Shown here one piece after another: positions 5,519 to 5,805 of a DNA stretch of 5,805 bases (position 1 is the first letter of the stretch; the number at the start of each line of letters is the position of its first letter). This DNA comes from JANWHZ01 sp964527385 (GTDB lineage: Bacteria; Patescibacteriota; Saccharimonadia; Saccharimonadales; UBA4665). The notes beneath the pieces are model-generated. The model worked only from the letters and a program-made list of their open reading frames with translations, was not told the origin of the DNA and did no database searches. Location of the stretch: the NCBI GenBank assembly GCA_964527385.1, contig CAZGPZ010000066.1, positions 1-5,805 of the forward strand, in the 5' to 3' direction. The position numbers were made by a program, and so were the translations under genes.

Positions 5519-5592
5519 TGCCATACAAAACCATGACAGATATGAAACGCAAAACTTCTGTTGAGATAACCGACGTAGTAATGCTCATGCTG

Positions 5593-5610
5593 GGTGACCC
5601 CGCGGAGAGT
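5593..5610 (-). repeat. Exact 18-bp copy of the tRNA 3' end (possible att site)
   Basis: The plus strand reads GGTGACCCCGCGGAGAGT, identical to 5786-5803 and in the same orientation, with starts 193 bp apart. In tRNA terms it spans part of the T-loop to the second C of CCA; the final A is missing, because the flanking base is G instead of T. The flank (agtata on plus, TATACT on minus) is not tRNA sequence. The rest of a tRNA is absent, so this is a fragment. Exact duplications of tRNA 3' ends are the usual footprint of tyrosine-recombinase integration. Confidence 0.6.
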
Positions 5611-5654
5611 ATAGCGCGTTCACGCCATATAGCCGTCGTCGCATGCTCGGTGCA

Positions 5655-5745
5655 AGCACCTGCGCGTGCTCCTAGTTATCGAATCTCCGGTTGTACACCG
5701 CACTTCGTGCTGCTCAACCGGAGTTCGGCTCTCCCGGCAGAGCCG
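5655..5745. repeat. Row of hairpins between the two exact tRNA 3'-end repeats
   Basis: Three inverted repeats follow closely. AGCAC (5655-5659) pairs with GTGCT (5666-5670). CTCCGGTTG (5685-5693) pairs perfectly with CAACCGGAG (5715-5723) and encloses GCAC-ttc-GTGC (5700-5710). CGGCTCT (5726-5732) pairs with AGAGCCG (5739-5745) around CCCGGC. The terminator stem begins two bases later, at 5747. None of the three has a T-run. The DNA from 5685 to 5786 is almost wholly self-complementary in consecutive units. It is not recognised as SRP RNA, tmRNA, 6S RNA or an integron attC (no GTTRRRY/RYYYAAC boxes). Confidence 0.55.
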
Positions 5746-5746
5746 G

Positions 5747-5786
5747 CAAGAAAAAGAGTCCACGCTGTGGTGGACTCTTTTTCTTG
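5747..5786. terminator. Bidirectional intrinsic terminator (17-bp perfect stem)
   Basis: Arms 5747-5763 and 5770-5786 are perfectly complementary over 17 bp around a 6-nt loop (gctgtg). The inner GC part, GAGTCCAC/GTGGACTC, is flanked by AAGAAAAA on the left and TTTTTCTT on the right, so both strands have stem plus T-run. On the minus strand it starts at the CCA of the putative tRNA and would end that transcript. On the plus strand it would stop anything reading toward the tRNA. Confidence 0.85.
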
Positions 5787-5805
5787 GTGACCCCGCGGAG
5801 AGTCG
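5785..5805 (-). tRNA. 3' end of a tRNA gene, 5' part beyond the window
   Basis: The minus strand reads CGACTCTCCGCGGGGTCACCA. This parses as the last five T-loop bases (CGACT of a TTCGACT loop), the T-stem 3' strand CTCCG, the acceptor 3' strand CGGGGTC, discriminator A, and an encoded CCA. The terminator follows directly, as expected for a tRNA unit. The parse predicts an acceptor 5' strand GACCCCG and a T-stem 5' strand CGGAG outside the window. The anticodon is not visible, so the amino acid is unknown. With 21 nt this is strong but not conclusive. The alternative is another copy of a free-standing repeat. Confidence 0.6.

Noticed and set aside
5508..5588. Short minus-strand frame (ATG 5588, about 26 codons) just before the CitG-like gene, a possible leader peptide
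   Set aside because: The CitG-like promoter lies inside it, it has no Shine-Dalgarno sequence or -10 box at the usual distance, and it has no attenuator-like codon run or terminator.
5685..5745. Integron attC site in the hairpin region
   Set aside because: The paired GTTRRRY and RYYYAAC core boxes are absent, and no integron integrase is present.
5518..5790. 90-codon plus-strand reading frame starting at ATG 5518
   Set aside because: It runs through the tRNA-like repeat, three hairpins and the terminator, and stops inside the putative tRNA. Only its first 25 codons or so could be real coding sequence.
1..5805. CRISPR array
   Set aside because: The tRNA-like repeats are only three, imperfect and spaced by 193 and about 2790 bp. 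No regular repeat-spacer pattern exists.

Overview
The window is bacterial DNA with short intergenic gaps. Gene order and strand: a partial MBL-fold hydrolase (-), a ROK-family sugar kinase (+), a two-gene operon of an SDR oxidoreductase and an aldo/keto reductase (-), a NUDIX hydrolase (-), an unrecognised 217-aa protein (+), and a CitG/MdcB-like protein (-). The right edge holds a strong bidirectional terminator next to what looks like the 3' end of a tRNA gene. The standard code fits throughout: tryptophan is TGG and no intact gene has an internal TGA. The compact genes and the promoter-to-ATG geometry suggest a Patescibacteria/CPR-type genome, perhaps Saccharibacteria. That assignment is an inference and is not proven by any single marker here.

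Left part (1-2790): this is metabolic and looks like ordinary chromosome. The MBL gene and the ROK kinase diverge from an 81-bp gap. The ROK kinase converges on the SDR-AKR operon with only 23 bp between the stops. A sugar kinase beside two NAD(P)(H)-dependent carbonyl/alcohol oxidoreductases suggests carbohydrate or small-carbonyl handling, but substrates cannot be read from sequence.

Right part (2790-5805): this is accessory in character. It has a generic NUDIX hydrolase, an orphan protein, two long gene-poor stretches (3373-3637 and 4292-4730), and a CitG-like gene with no citrate lyase or malonate decarboxylase partner nearby. It contains two copies of a tRNA 3'-end-like sequence (2799-2817 imperfect; 5593-5610 exact over 18 bp) in the same orientation as the putative tRNA at 5785-5805. 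This pattern fits relics of site-specific integration at a tRNA. No integrase lies in the window.

Two signals stand out. First, all six genes that begin a transcription unit have a -10-like box 6-8 nt before the ATG, usually with an extended TG and without a convincing -35. This predicts leaderless mRNAs. The only internal operon gene (AKR) instead has a Shine-Dalgarno sequence built into the upstream stop codon. Second, a roughly 193-bp unit between two exact tRNA 3'-end repeats at the right edge is packed with consecutive hairpins.
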